Position numbers and translations under genes: made by a program. The notes under the pieces were generated by a model, which saw only the letters and a list, made by a program, of their open reading frames with translations, made no database searches and had not been told where the DNA came from. From assembly GCF_011762225.1 (NCBI RefSeq), contig NZ_JAASQI010000001.1:124001-188000 (forward strand): DNA of 64,000 nucleotides. The letters run 5' to 3'. Of this stretch, positions 1 through 9,057 are shown one piece after another (position 1 is the first letter of the stretch; every line of letters starts with the position of its first letter). The stretch is from Pseudochelatococcus lubricantis (lineage in GTDB: Bacteria; Pseudomonadota; Alphaproteobacteria; Rhizobiales; Beijerinckiaceae).

Positions 1-248
1 AGCGCCATCGCCAGCAGCCACACAATGGCAACGCCCAGGAAATACGCCGCCCAGTAGCTCCATGGGCTGGCCTCGGGAACGCTGCCCTCCGACAGGGTGC
101 GGAAAATCAGCGCCGGAATGGCGAGTGTCGCGACGAAGTCCGACACGCCGACCGCCGTGCTTTCGGGCAGCAGCCGTGTTCTTGCGACGAACCAGCCAAG
201 CCCGATGAGCCCGAAAACCGGCGCGACGAGGGTCAGTATCTGATTCAT
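1..248 (-). CDS. AEC-family (auxin efflux carrier-like) transporter, N-terminal part
   Basis: The reverse strand opens with ATG at 248 and reads without a stop to the window edge, giving about 82 residues. They form hydrophobic segments (start MNQILTLVAPVFGLIGLGWF, then VSDFVATLAIPALIFRTLSEG and a long segment near WAAYFLGVAIVWLLAMA). The pattern of an early glycine-rich helix followed by an F-V-x-x-L-A-I-P-A-L-I-F stretch is typical of the Mem_trans/AEC permeases, which export small organic anions. The gene is cut by the window, so its length and substrate cannot be judged. It lies 162 bases downstream of the hydrolase gene on the same strand; that gap shows no gene. Confidence 0.7.
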   Translation of the reverse strand, partial: MNQILTLVAPVFGLIGLGWFVARTRLLPESTAVGVSDFVATLAIPALIFRTLSEGSVPEASPWSYWAAYFLGVAIVWLLAMA

Positions 249-410
249 CCGGTGAAGGCGGAGGGAAAGAAAGTGGGAGGGCGGAAGGCGCATCGACGCA
301 CCGGCAAGCGCGCGGACCTCGAAAAAGTACGCACTCCCTCCGCCAGGCGTCAATTGCGTGCAGCGCAGGACAGACTTGCGCTCCCGGTTTCCACCGCCCC
401 GCCCGGAGGC

Positions 411-1187
411 TTACGCGGCCGGATAGACCTCGCTGAAGAACGCCAGCACGCCCTGCTTGTGCGCCTTGTCGCCAACCGCGAGATTGTGGTCACGGCCGGG
501 AATCTCAAGAAAACGGCCGTGAGGCAGGAGCGCCGCCAGCGCCTCGCCGGAGCCGGCGATGGGATCGCGCGAGCCCACGGCGACGAGCACGGGCATGGCG
601 ATCGCGGCGACCTCGGCGCGGGTCAGCGCCCCGCCGCGCGAGCCGCGAATGCAGGCCGCGAGCGCCCGCAGGTCACTGCCCGTCTGCTGTGCGAAGGCGC
701 GGAACATGCGCTGGTTCGGGGCCGTCAGATCCTCCAGCGACGACGCCTCCATCGCCTCCGCGATAGCGGTCGGCAGGCCGTCGCCATCGACGAGGTGAAT
801 GCCGAGCCCGCCGAGCACGGCCGCCGCCACCCTTTCGGGATGCAGCACGGTGAGCCGCGCCGTGTTGCGCGCGCCCATCGAATAGCCGATCACGGCGGCG
901 CGCTCGATGTCCAGATGGTCGAGCAGGCGGCGCGCGTCCTCCGCCATGTTCGCGGTGGTATAGGCAGCCGGATCGTAGAGCTTCTCGCTCTGGCCATGCC
1001 CGCGGTTGTCGAGCGCGATGACGCGATAGCCGGCACGCCCCAGCGTCGTCGTCCACATCGTATTGACCCAGTTCACGGCATGATTCGAGGCGAAGCCATG
1101 AATGAGCAGCACCGGCCGGCCATCGCCGTCCCGTGCAGGAATATCGATGAAATTGATGCGAACGCCATCGGACGAGAACGCCTGCAC
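411..1187 (-). CDS. alpha/beta-fold hydrolase
   Basis: A 258-residue cytoplasmic protein (no signal peptide) with a complete alpha/beta-hydrolase layout: an HGFASN oxyanion loop near residues 30-35, the strand ALDNRGHGQS near 58-67, a nucleophile elbow GYSMGA with Ser103, an acid candidate Asp208 in GSRDPIAG, and the catalytic His234 in GRDHN. The family includes esterases, C-C hydrolases and haloperoxidase-like enzymes, and the substrate cannot be read from sequence. It ends about 160 bases before the AEC transporter, so the two could be co-transcribed. The first ATG fits the family length, and tRNA-Val lies 58 bases upstream on the same strand. Confidence 0.85.
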   Translation of the reverse strand: MQAFSSDGVRINFIDIPARDGDGRPVLLIHGFASNHAVNWVNTMWTTTLGRAGYRVIALDNRGHGQSEKLYDPAAYTTANMAEDARRLLDHLDIERAAVIGYSMGARNTARLTVLHPERVAAAVLGGLGIHLVDGDGLPTAIAEAMEASSLEDLTAPNQRMFRAFAQQTGSDLRALAACIRGSRGGALTRAEVAAIAMPVLVAVGSRDPIAGSGEALAALLPHGRFLEIPGRDHNLAVGDKAHKQGVLAFFSEVYPAA

Positions 1188-1245
1188 GCTGCACTTCCTC
1201 CCTGCCGGTAACGGGCTGGTGCGCCGCGCGTGTCGCCCGGAAACA

Positions 1246-1322
1246 TGGTGGGCGGTGAGGGATTCGAACCCCCGACATCCACGGTGTAAACGTGGCGCTC
1301 TAACCAGCTGAGCTAACCGCCC
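1246..1322 (-). tRNA. tRNA-Val (anticodon UAC)
   Basis: On the reverse strand the sequence folds as a complete 77-nt tRNA with an encoded CCA. The acceptor GGGCGGT pairs with ACCGCCC, followed by discriminator A and CCA (1246-1248). The anticodon stem CCACG/CGTGG encloses the loop TTTACAC with anticodon TAC, which reads GUA and wobbles to other valine codons. The T-arm contains GGTTCGAATCC. It lies downstream of hupB on the same strand. No integrase or att-like duplication is seen beside it. Confidence 0.97.
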
Positions 1323-1558
1323 CCGACAACTTCAGGCTTGAAAACACGCCCGCGGGTCGACGAGGCGCAATCTTTTTCCGGCGACACCGGCACGCCCCCA
1401 TCGTCTAAGGGAACCTGCCGGGTGTTTCAAGATGCAAATCGATTCTTCCCCGGCCCGCCCGAAAGGGCCTGCAGCACCAAGTCTCCGAAGATATCGGGAG
1501 CTGATCCACATCCGGGCTTTTCCGTGCACAGGCGCCGTCGCGCGACCCGGGAGAAAGC

Positions 1559-1837
1559 TTACTTGTTGTTGACGGCATCCTTGAGGCCGGCGCCAGCCTT
1601 GAACTTCGGCGTGCGGGAAGCAGCGACCTCGATGGTCTCGCCGGTGCGAGGGTTGCGGGCCGTACCGGCCGGACGGTCTGCGACCACAAAGGTGCCGAAA
1701 CCAATCAGCTTGACTTCGTCGCCCTGGGCAAGCGCCGAGGTGATCACCTCGATAGCGGCGTCCAGCGCATCGCCCGCCTGGGCTTTGGTCAGACCGGCCT
1801 TGTCGGCGACGGCTGAAACGAGATCACCTTTATTCAT
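1559..1837 (-). CDS. hupB: DNA-binding protein HU
   Basis: A 92-residue HU/IHF-family nucleoid protein. It starts MNKGDLVSAVADKAGL, has the GFGTF turn near residues 46-50, and carries the DNA-intercalating RNP motif at residues 61-63 on the beta arm. HU acts as a homodimer that bends DNA without strong sequence preference. The start is fixed by an AGGAGG ribosome-binding site five bases upstream. It follows lon on the same strand with a terminator between them, so it is probably transcribed from its own promoter. The position after lon is the usual one in alphaproteobacteria. The roughly 235 bases between hupB and tRNA-Val show no gene. Confidence 0.97.
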   Translation of the reverse strand: MNKGDLVSAVADKAGLTKAQAGDALDAAIEVITSALAQGDEVKLIGFGTFVVADRPAGTARNPRTGETIEVAASRTPKFKAGAGLKDAVNNK

Positions 1838-1935
1838 ATGGTCCTCCTGAACTCGTCAACCCGAGTTATGGTTTCGTATCATGCCGGCGTGGGCATCGTG
1901 TCCGATCATACGGCAAGTGCCACCGGATGCCGTAA

Positions 1936-1941
1936 ATTATA
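1936..1941 (-). promoter_or_regulatory. possible -10 element of hupB
   Basis: A perfect TATAAT on the reverse strand lies about 100 bases upstream of the hupB start, between the lon terminator and hupB. No convincing -35 hexamer is found at 16-18 bases, so this is only a weak candidate for an independent hupB promoter. Confidence 0.3.
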
Positions 1942-1974
1942 AGCGAAAGCAATGCCTTCCCAGCATTTTTCGGC

Positions 1975-2005
1975 AAAAAAGCCCCCCGGATCCGCTCCGG
2001 GGGGC
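1975..2005 (-). terminator. Rho-independent terminator of lon
   Basis: A 9-bp perfect GC stem (1981-1989 with 1997-2005, loop 1990-1996) is followed on the reverse strand by six T residues (1980-1975). It lies about 35 bases after the lon stop codon and separates lon from hupB. Confidence 0.9.
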
Positions 2006-2039
2006 CGTTTTCAACAATTATTCGGCAACATCAGCCGGC

Positions 2040-4466
2040 TCAGTGCGCCACGGAAACCGCGCTTTCGCCGTCCTCGGCCGGCAGGGGCACCGCCGCGGCC
2101 TCTGCCACCGGCTGCACGAGAGCTTCCGGCAGCCGCACCAGCGCGTGCTGAAGAACCTGGTCCATGCGCGACACCGGCACGATTTCCAGCCCGTTCTTCA
2201 CGCTGTCCGGCAGCTCCGCCAGGTCCTTGGCGTTCTCTTCCGGAATGAGGACCTTCTTCAGCCCGCCGCGCAGCGCCGCCAGCAGCTTCTCCTTCAACCC
2301 GCCGATCGGCAGGACACGACCGCGCAGCGTCACCTCGCCCGTCATCGCGATGTCCCTGCGGACGGGAATGCCCGTCACGGTCGAGACAATGGCGGTCGCC
2401 ATGGCGATGCCGGCCGACGGGCCGTCCTTGGGCGTCGCTCCTTCAGGCACGTGCACGTGGATGTCGTGCTTGTCGAAGAACGCCGGTTCGATGCCGAAAT
2501 CGGGCGCGCGCGAGCGGACATAGGAAGCCGCCGCCGAAATCGATTCCTTCATCACGTCCCGCAGGTTGCCGGTCACGGTCATCTTGCCCTTGCCCGGCAT
2601 CCTGATGCCCTCGATGGTCAGCAACTCGCCGCCCACCTCGGTCCACGCCAGTCCGGTGACCGCACCCACCTGATCCTCGTCCTCGACCTCGCCGAAGCGG
2701 AACTTCGGCGCGCCGAGATAGTCGGCGAGGTTGGATGCCGTCACGTGGATGCTGTCCGCCTTCTTGAGCACGATTTCCTTCACCGCCTTGCGGATGAGGT
2801 TGGAAATCTCGCGCTCAAGGTTACGCACACCCGCTTCCCGGGTGTAGCGGCGGATCAGCAGCAGCAGGCCCGCGTCGTCGATCGACCACTCGCCGTCCTT
2901 CAGACCGTGCTTCTTCACCGCCTCGGGGATGAGGTGCCGGCGGCTGATTTCCAGCTTCTCCTCTTCCGTATAGCCGGCGATGCGGATCACCTCCATACGG
3001 TCGAGCAGCGGCCCCGGAATGTTCAGCGTGTTGGCCGTGGTCACGAACATCACGTTCGACAGGTCGTAATCGACTTCGAGGTAGTGATCGTTGAAGGCGC
3101 CGTTCTGTTCAGGGTCCAGCACCTCCAGCAACGCCGCCGAGGGATCGCCGCGGAAGTCCATGCCCATCTTGTCGATCTCGTCGAGCAGGATGAGCGGGTT
3201 CGACGTCTTGGCCTTGCGCATCGACTGGATGATCTTGCCGGGCATCGAGCCGATGTAGGTCCGCCGGTGTCCGCGAATCTCCGCCTCGTCACGCACGCCG
3301 CCGAGCGACAGCCGCACGAACTCACGTCCCGTCGCCTTGGCGAGCGACTTGCCGAGCGACGTCTTGCCGACGCCGGGAGGCCCGACGAGGCACAGGATGG
3401 GGCCGGTCAGCCTGTTGGCGCGCTGCTGCACCGCGAGATATTCGAGGATACGTTCCTTGACCTTGTCGAGGCCGTAGTGATCCGTGTCCAGCACGTTCTG
3501 CGCCAGCACCAGATCCTTCTTGACCTTCGACCGCTTCGACCACGGGATGCCGAGGATCCAGTCGAGGTAGTTGCGCACCACCGTCGCTTCCGCGGACATC
3601 GGCGACATCTGGCGCAGCTTCTTCAGCTCGCCGAGCGCCTTCTCGCGCGCTTCCTTGGTGAGGCGCGTCTTCTCGATCCGCTCCTCGATCTCGGTCAGTT
3701 CGTCGCGGCCGTCCTCGTCGCCCAGCTCCTTCTGGATCGCCTTCATCTGCTCGTTGAGGTAGTACTCGCGCTGGGTCTTCTCCATCTGGCGCTTGACGCG
3801 CGTGCGGATGCGCTTTTCCACCTGCAGGACGGAGATCTCGCTTTCCATCAGCCCAAGCGCCTTCTCCAGCCGCTCGGAAACGGACGAGGCCTCCAGGATG
3901 GCCTGCTTGTCGGCGATCTTGACCGCGAGATGCGAGGCCACCGTGTCGGCGAGCTTCGATGGCTCATCGATCTGCGTGACAGCGGAAACCACCTCGGGAG
4001 AAATCTTCTTGTTCAGCTTGACGTAATTTTCGAACTCGGCGACCACCGAGCGCGCAAGCGCCTCGACCTCGACATCGGCGCCCGTCGACTCGGGCAGGGC
4101 CTCGGCCTCGGCCTCGTAAAACCCCTCGCTGCGGGTATAGGTCCGCACGCGGGCACGTGTCGTCCCTTCCACCAGCACCTTCACGGTGCCGTCGGGCAGC
4201 TTCAGGAGTTGCAGCACGTTGGCAAGCGTGCCGACCTCGTAGATCGCATCGGTCGCCGGATCGTCGTCAGACGCATTGATTTGCGTCGCCAGCAGGATGT
4301 GCCGGTCGCTCTTGACGACCTCCTCCAGCGCGCGAATGGATTTGTCGCGCCCTACAAAAAGCGGCACGACCATGTGCGGGAAAACAACAATGTCACGGAG
4401 CGGAAGAACAGGGTAGATCCCGACCGTTCCTGCGGCCACCGCCTGTCGGGGCTTCGTTGTCGTCAT
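2040..4466 (-). CDS. lon: ATP-dependent protease Lon
   Basis: An 808-residue class A Lon, the usual length. Domains in order are the N-terminal substrate-binding domain (about 15-210, beginning [13 protein letters not shown]), a coiled-coil linker, an AAA+ module with Walker [10 protein letters not shown] near residue 360 and Walker [10 protein letters not shown], and a C-terminal protease with the Ser of PKDGPSAG (near 680) and the Lys of [10 protein letters not shown] (near 723). It degrades misfolded and regulatory proteins; in alphaproteobacteria these include CcrM and DnaA. It sits after clpX on the same strand but has its own heat-shock promoter candidate at 4611-4641 and its own terminator. 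Confidence 0.98.
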   Translation of the reverse strand: MTTTKPRQAVAAGTVGIYPVLPLRDIVVFPHMVVPLFVGRDKSIRALEEVVKSDRHILLATQINASDDDPATDAIYEVGTLANVLQLLKLPDGTVKVLVEGTTRARVRTYTRSEGFYEAEAEALPESTGADVEVEALARSVVAEFENYVKLNKKISPEVVSAVTQIDEPSKLADTVASHLAVKIADKQAILEASSVSERLEKALGLMESEISVLQVEKRIRTRVKRQMEKTQREYYLNEQMKAIQKELGDEDGRDELTEIEERIEKTRLTKEAREKALGELKKLRQMSPMSAEATVVRNYLDWILGIPWSKRSKVKKDLVLAQNVLDTDHYGLDKVKERILEYLAVQQRANRLTGPILCLVGPPGVGKTSLGKSLAKATGREFVRLSLGGVRDEAEIRGHRRTYIGSMPGKIIQSMRKAKTSNPLILLDEIDKMGMDFRGDPSAALLEVLDPEQNGAFNDHYLEVDYDLSNVMFVTTANTLNIPGPLLDRMEVIRIAGYTEEEKLEISRRHLIPEAVKKHGLKDGEWSIDDAGLLLLIRRYTREAGVRNLEREISNLIRKAVKEIVLKKADSIHVTASNLADYLGAPKFRFGEVEDEDQVGAVTGLAWTEVGGELLTIEGIRMPGKGKMTVTGNLRDVMKESISAAASYVRSRAPDFGIEPAFFDKHDIHVHVPEGATPKDGPSAGIAMATAIVSTVTGIPVRRDIAMTGEVTLRGRVLPIGGLKEKLLAALRGGLKKVLIPEENAKDLAELPDSVKNGLEIVPVSRMDQVLQHALVRLPEALVQPVAEAAAVPLPAEDGESAVSVAH

Positions 4467-4610
4467 GGCCCGTATCCTTTCGTTTGCGCCCGCGCCCCCC
4501 TCTTTGGCAGGTTCACGGACGGTTGCCGGAAGCGCTCATCGCGCGGGCGACTGCCTCCGGTGCGCTGCCTCCATCACCCTCCTGGCATGATGGTTCAGCA
4601 GCGACTTCCC

Positions 4611-4641
4611 TAAGTTGGAGAGAGTTGCGCCGGCTTTCAAG
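4611..4641 (-). promoter_or_regulatory. candidate RpoH (sigma-32) promoter of lon
   Basis: On the reverse strand CTTGAAA (4641-4635) is followed after 13-15 bases by CTCCAACT (around 4620-4612), close to the sigma-32 pattern CTTGAA, 13-15 bases, CCCCATNT. Transcription would start near 4604, giving a leader of about 140 bases. The region 4467-4785 holds this promoter, the lon leader and the clpX terminator, and no gene. Confidence 0.6.
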
Positions 4642-4702
4642 TTCGTTGGCGGCAAGAAGTGTGCACAAACACGCCAAACCCTCAACCAACGCGCGAGCGC
4701 GG

Positions 4703-4737
4703 CAAAAGCAAGGGCGCCGTCCCGGAGAACGGCGCCC
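4703..4737 (-). terminator. Rho-independent terminator of clpX
   Basis: A 9-bp perfect stem GGGCGCCGT/ACGGCGCCC (4712-4720 with 4729-4737) lies about 50 bases after the clpX stop. On the reverse strand it is followed by a T-rich tail, TTGCTTTTG. It isolates clpX from the lon promoter. Confidence 0.8.
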
Positions 4738-4785
4738 GCATATCTCATCGTTCTGCTTCCCGGCGCCTGCCGGGACAGCCTTCCG

Positions 4786-6054
4786 TCACGCGCTGACGGA
4801 TGCGTTCGCATCCGATCGGTCGGCATAGATGTACAGAGGATTCGCCTTGCCCTCGACCACCTCGGGGCCGACGACGATCTGCTCCACGCCCTCCAGGCCC
4901 GGCAGGTCATACATCGTGTCGAGCAGGATGCCCTCCATGATGGAGCGCAAGCCACGCGCGCCGGTCTTGCGCTCGATCGCCTTGCGGGCGATCAGCGACA
5001 GCGCCTCGTCGTTGAACGTCAATTCGACGTCCTCCATGTCGAACAGCCGCTGGTACTGCTTGACGAGCGCGTTCTTCGGCTCCTGAAGGATGCGCTTCAG
5101 CGCCACCTCGTCGAGGTCCTCCAGCGTGGCGATCACCGGCAGGCGGCCGACGAATTCCGGAATGAGGCCGAACTTGAGCAGGTCCTCCGGCTCCACCTCG
5201 CGGAACACCTCGCCGGTGCGCCGGTCGTCGGGCGCCTGCACGTTGGCGCCAAAGCCGATCGACGTGCCCTTGCCGCGTCCCATGATGATGCGTTCGAGCC
5301 CCGCGAAGGCACCGCCACAGATGAACAGGATGTTGGTGGTGTCCACCTGCAGGAATTCCTGCTGCGGATGCTTGCGCCCGCCCTGCGGCGGCACGCTGGC
5401 GACCGTGCCTTCCATGATCTTCAGCAGCGCCTGCTGCACGCCTTCGCCCGAGACGTCGCGCGTGATCGACGGATTGTCCGACTTGCGGGAAATCTTGTCG
5501 ATCTCGTCGATGTAGACTATGCCCCGCTGGGCGCGCTCGACATTGTAGTCGGATGCCTGCAGCAGCTTCAGGATGATGTTCTCGACATCCTCGCCCACAT
5601 AGCCCGCCTCGGTCAGCGTGGTGGCGTCGGCCATGGTGAAGGGAACGTCGAGGATGCGCGCCAGCGTCTGCGCCAGCAGCGTCTTGCCCGAGCCCGTGGG
5701 GCCCACGAGCAGGATGTTCGACTTCGCCAGCTCGACGTCGTTGTGCTTCGTCGCGTGCGACAGGCGCTTGTAGTGGTTGTGAACCGCCACCGACAGCACC
5801 TTCTTGGCGTGCGACTGGCCGATGACGTAGTCATCGAGCACCTTGCTGATTTCCTTGGGCGTCGGAACGCCCTCGCGCGACTTCACCAGCGAGGATTTGG
5901 ATTCCTCGCGGATGATGTCCATGCACAGCTCCACGCACTCATCGCATATGAACACCGTCGGCCCGGCGATGAGTTTACGGACCTCATGCTGGCTCTTGCC
6001 ACAGAATGAGCAGTAGAGCGTGCTCTTCGAGTCACTGCCGCCTGTCTTGCTCAT
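4786..6054 (-). CDS. clpX: ATP-dependent Clp protease ATP-binding subunit ClpX
   Basis: A 422-residue AAA+ unfoldase that feeds substrates to ClpP. An N-terminal C4 zinc-binding domain (CSFCGKS and CDECVELC, residues about 14-40) is followed by Walker [13 protein letters not shown], Walker [10 protein letters not shown], the RKH pore loop (GGRKHP) and the IGF loop (IGFGAN) that docks on ClpP. An upstream in-frame start at 6087 would add 11 residues; ATG 6054, giving MSKTGG, matches the family N-terminus and was chosen. It lies downstream of clpP on the same strand with a 395-base gap, so it probably has its own promoter as well. Confidence 0.98.
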   Translation of the reverse strand: MSKTGGSDSKSTLYCSFCGKSQHEVRKLIAGPTVFICDECVELCMDIIREESKSSLVKSREGVPTPKEISKVLDDYVIGQSHAKKVLSVAVHNHYKRLSHATKHNDVELAKSNILLVGPTGSGKTLLAQTLARILDVPFTMADATTLTEAGYVGEDVENIILKLLQASDYNVERAQRGIVYIDEIDKISRKSDNPSITRDVSGEGVQQALLKIMEGTVASVPPQGGRKHPQQEFLQVDTTNILFICGGAFAGLERIIMGRGKGTSIGFGANVQAPDDRRTGEVFREVEPEDLLKFGLIPEFVGRLPVIATLEDLDEVALKRILQEPKNALVKQYQRLFDMEDVELTFNDEALSLIARKAIERKTGARGLRSIMEGILLDTMYDLPGLEGVEQIVVGPEVVEGKANPLYIYADRSDANASVSA

Positions 6055-6449
6055 GGTCCGTCTCCACTCGGTCACTGCTCGCGTCAAAATCGACGGAGCG
6101 TCATCATGTGTTCATATAGGCCAGGGACAAAGAAAAAGTAAGCGGTGTGACCGCAGCGTTCTGCCATTGCCCGACCCTGTCCCGCGAAGGTGGCCCGGAG
6201 GCCACCCCCTCCCGCGTTGCCACCGGCTGGCGACACCGCAGAATTTCCATGCAATCACGGTGCCCTGTCGCAATCAATAGCCGCGGCACCATCTCGCATG
6301 ACCCGGCCGGGCGATCCACAGACGACGCCGCGGGCGCCCTCGGCCTTCTCAACAATCCACACCGTGCGCCGCGTTGTCAATCCATTGATATCGCAGGATC
6401 TTTTCCGCAGCGCCGCGTGCACCCCGCCCGGCAGGCGAGGCAACGCGCG
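6055..6449. other. intergenic region between clpP and clpX
   Basis: About 395 bases without a credible gene. It contains a 7-bp GC hairpin (GGTGGCC/GGCCACC, 6189-6206) with no T tract on either strand, and presumably the clpX promoter near 6060-6130 (a CTATATG stretch on the reverse strand near 6113 is a possible -10). Nothing else was recognised. Confidence 0.5.
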
Positions 6450-7073
6450 TCAGCCTTCGATTTCCGCGCGCTTAGTATGGACCTGATCGATCAGGCCAAA
6501 TTCCTTCGCGGCATCGGCCGTCATGAAGTTATCACGCTCAAGCGCCGCTTCAATCTCGGCGATGTCACGGCCGGTATGCTTCACGTAAATCTCATTCAGC
6601 CGCCGCTTCAGCGCCTCGATCTCGCGGGCGTGAATCAGGATGTCGGTCGCCTGCCCCTGGAAGCCGCCGGAGGGCTGGTGCACCATGATTCGCGCGTTGG
6701 GCAGCGCGAATCGCTGCCCCGCCTCGCCCGCCGCCAGCAGCAGCGAGCCCATGGAAGCCGCCTGCCCGAGGCAGAGCGTGGTCACCGGGCTGCGGATGAA
6801 CTGCATCGTGTCGTAGATGGACAGGCCGGAAGTCACCACGCCGCCGGGCGAGTTGATGTAGAAGTTGATTTCCTTCTTCGGATTGTCCGCTTCCAGAAAC
6901 AGCAACTGCGCCACCACGAGCGAGGCCGAATAATCTTCCACCGGTCCGGTCAGGAAGATGATCCGCTCGCGCAGCAGCCGCGAATAGATGTCGAATGCGC
7001 GCTCGCCGCGATTGGACTGCTCCACCACCATCGGCACGAGCGTGCTGTTGTAAACCTCGAACGGATCTCTCAT
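6450..7073 (-). CDS. clpP: ATP-dependent Clp protease proteolytic subunit ClpP
   Basis: A 207-residue serine peptidase of family S14 with the catalytic Ser in [10 protein letters not shown], the His in MVHQPSGG and an Asp in the C-terminal third. The N-terminus [14 protein letters not shown] matches ClpP after its short propeptide, and no second start is needed. It forms the tetradecameric barrel used by ClpX (encoded next) and ClpA. In Caulobacter, ClpXP drives the cell cycle by degrading CtrA. The ribosome-binding site is weak; a strong RpoH promoter candidate lies about 70 bases upstream. Confidence 0.98.
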   Translation of the reverse strand: MRDPFEVYNSTLVPMVVEQSNRGERAFDIYSRLLRERIIFLTGPVEDYSASLVVAQLLFLEADNPKKEINFYINSPGGVVTSGLSIYDTMQFIRSPVTTLCLGQAASMGSLLLAAGEAGQRFALPNARIMVHQPSGGFQGQATDILIHAREIEALKRRLNEIYVKHTGRDIAEIEAALERDNFMTADAAKEFGLIDQVHTKRAEIEG

Positions 7074-7142
7074 CGCTGATCAAGCCTTGATTGGATGTCG
7101 CCGCGACGCTGCGCGGCACTGTGTGACGGGCACGGCACGCAC

Positions 7143-7169
7143 CTATGGCGCGGAACACGAATATTCAAG
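7143..7169 (-). promoter_or_regulatory. candidate RpoH (sigma-32) promoter of clpP
   Basis: On the reverse strand CTTGAA (7169-7164) is followed after exactly 13 bases by CGCCATAG (7150-7143), a good match to CTTGAA, 13-15 bases, CCCCATNT. The predicted start is about 60 bases before the clpP ATG. clpP is a classic heat-shock gene. Confidence 0.65.
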
Positions 7170-7333
7170 ACCTCCCGCGCCATCATCACCTTCCCGCCCC
7201 CGTGCCGGCGGCGCCAGACGCCACGCGGATAAAACGACAGAAGCGCGATTCGCCGCCCCCGGCAGCGAGTCGCGCTCCTTCATAGCATTATGGAGGGCTG
7301 CAACGACAGACGCAGCGCCATCCATCCGTGCGA

Positions 7334-8731
7334 TCACGCCCCGGCATCGTCTCCGGCCGCCTTTGCCGCGTCCGGCGCGGGAGCGGCTTCCTCGCCGTCC
7401 TCATCCGCGAAAAGCTCCTCGCGGGTCACCGTCCTGTCCGTCACCGTCGCCTGCGCGAGCAGGTGGTCGACGACCTTCTCCTCGAAGATCGGCGCACGGA
7501 TTTCCGCCAGCGCCTGCGGATTCTTGTTGTAGTAGTCCCACACGGCCTTTTCCTGGCCCGGGAACTGCCGCGCGCGTTCCACCACGCCGCGCGTGACCTC
7601 GTCGTCGGAGACGCTCACGCTGGCCCGGTCACCGACCTCGGCAAGCACGAGGCCCAGACGCACGCGGCGTTCGGCGATCTTGCGGTAGTCCGCCTTCGAC
7701 GCCTCTTCCGTCGTGCCTTCGTCTTCGAAGGTGCGGCCGGCCTGCTTCAGGTCAGAGACGACCTGCTGCCAGACGCCCGCGAATTCCTGGTCCACGAGGC
7801 TGGGCGGCAGTTCGAAGTCGTACTGCGCGTCGAGCGCGTCGAGCAGTTCCTTCTTCACCTTGCGGCGCGTCTGCGTCTGGAAGTCGCGTTCGATCGTGCC
7901 GCGAATCACGTTGCGCAGGGCTTCCAGCGAATCGAAGCCGATGCCTTTGGCGAATTCATCGTCCAGCGCGGTCTCGCCCGGCGCCTCGACAGCCTTCACC
8001 GTCACGGCGAAGCTGGCTTCCTTGCCCGCGAGGTGCTCGGCCTGATAATTCTCGGGGAACGTCGTCACGATCGTGCGTTCCTCGTCCTTGGACGCGCCGA
8101 TCAGCTGCTCCTCGAAGCCGGGGATGAAGCTGTTCGAGCCGATCTCGACGCGGATGTCCTGGCTGGAGCCGCCCTCGAAGGGGGTGCCGTCGATGGAGCC
8201 GACGAAGTCGATCAGCACACGATCGCCGGCCTCTGCCGCGCCGTCCTTCTCGCTGAAGGGGCGGCTTTCCCTGGCGATGCGGGCGATGGCCTCGTCCACC
8301 TCAGACTCCGGCACTTCCGCGACCTCGCGCTCCAGCGCCAGCCCTTCGAGCGACTTCAGCTCGAACGTGGGCAGCAGCTCGACGGCGACGCTGAAGGCCA
8401 GATCGCCCTTGGCGGCAATGACGGCGTCGATCTCTTCCTTGTCTTCCGGCAGCGTCACCTTCGGCTCGCCTGCCAGACGCAGCGCGTTGTCCTCGACGAT
8501 CTGGCGGTTGGCGTCGTTGATGGCGCCCTGCACCACTTCCGCCATGAGCGACTGACCATAGAGGCGGCGCAGATGCGCCACCGGCACCTTGCCGGGGCGG
8601 AAGCCGTTGATGCGCACGCGGTCCTTCAGGCCCGCGAGTTCACTCGACAGCTTGCTTTCCAGCTCGGTGGCGGGCACCACCACCTTGAACTCGCGTTTCA
8701 AACCCTCTGAAAGAGTCTCGGTCGCCTGCAT
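7334..8731 (-). CDS. tig: trigger factor (ribosome-associated chaperone and prolyl isomerase)
   Basis: A 465-residue trigger factor. The N-terminal ribosome-binding domain contains the signature GFRPGKVP (near residues 43-50), followed by an FKBP-type peptidyl-prolyl isomerase domain (about 150-245, with DRVLIDFVGSIDGTPFEGG) and a C-terminal helical arm domain. It catches nascent chains at the ribosome exit. The ATG at 8731 (MQATETLSEGLK) was preferred over an upstream TTG at 8746. The acidic, Ala-rich tail (about residues 440-465) is common in alphaproteobacterial homologues. tRNA-Leu lies 49 bases upstream. Confidence 0.97.
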   Translation of the reverse strand: MQATETLSEGLKREFKVVVPATELESKLSSELAGLKDRVRINGFRPGKVPVAHLRRLYGQSLMAEVVQGAINDANRQIVEDNALRLAGEPKVTLPEDKEEIDAVIAAKGDLAFSVAVELLPTFELKSLEGLALEREVAEVPESEVDEAIARIARESRPFSEKDGAAEAGDRVLIDFVGSIDGTPFEGGSSQDIRVEIGSNSFIPGFEEQLIGASKDEERTIVTTFPENYQAEHLAGKEASFAVTVKAVEAPGETALDDEFAKGIGFDSLEALRNVIRGTIERDFQTQTRRKVKKELLDALDAQYDFELPPSLVDQEFAGVWQQVVSDLKQAGRTFEDEGTTEEASKADYRKIAERRVRLGLVLAEVGDRASVSVSDDEVTRGVVERARQFPGQEKAVWDYYNKNPQALAEIRAPIFEEKVVDHLLAQATVTDRTVTREELFADEDGEEAAPAPDAAKAAGDDAGA

Positions 8732-8780
8732 GGTACAGTTTCTCAATCCAGTTCGCGTTCAGAATTAGACAGCGGAGCTA

Positions 8781-8865
8781 TGGTGCGGGCGGAGGGCCTC
8801 GAACCCCCACGACTTGCGTCACAGGAACCTAAATCCTGCGCGTCTACCAATTCCGCCACGCCCGC
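8781..8865 (-). tRNA. tRNA-Leu (anticodon UAG)
   Basis: On the reverse strand an 85-nt class II tRNA with encoded CCA (8781-8783). The acceptor is GCGGGCG/CGCCCGC, the anticodon stem CAGGA/TCCTG encloses TTTAGGT with anticodon TAG, there is a short variable stem, and the T-arm holds GGTTCGAGGCC. Its position just before tig is conserved in this group of bacteria. No mobile element lies next to it. Confidence 0.96.
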
Positions 8866-9057
8866 ATCACGGACCCGCTGCCGCAGCGAGCCCTTCCCCG
8901 GGTCGCGGCTCTATATCATGGCCGCCGGCTATTGCAGCAAAAAAATGACAGGCACGCTAGTTCTTTACGCCTCGCCTTGCGCGCCGGGCCCGGATAAAAC
9001 AGCGCGACGGCGCGCTGCCGGCCAATGACGCAGAGGACCGACAGGAACCCGGAATCG

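Noticed and set aside
1246-1322. tRNA-Val or tRNA-Leu as an integration site for a genomic island
   Set aside because: No integrase, no direct repeat of the tRNA 3' end and conserved neighbours on both sides.
1881-4613. A 910-codon open frame opposite lon
   Set aside because: It is a GC-driven shadow of the lon gene, rich in Arg, His and Leu, with no domain; lon itself has every family motif.
6189-6206. Terminator of clpP
   Set aside because: The 7-bp GC hairpin lies 240 bases beyond the stop codon and lacks a T tract.
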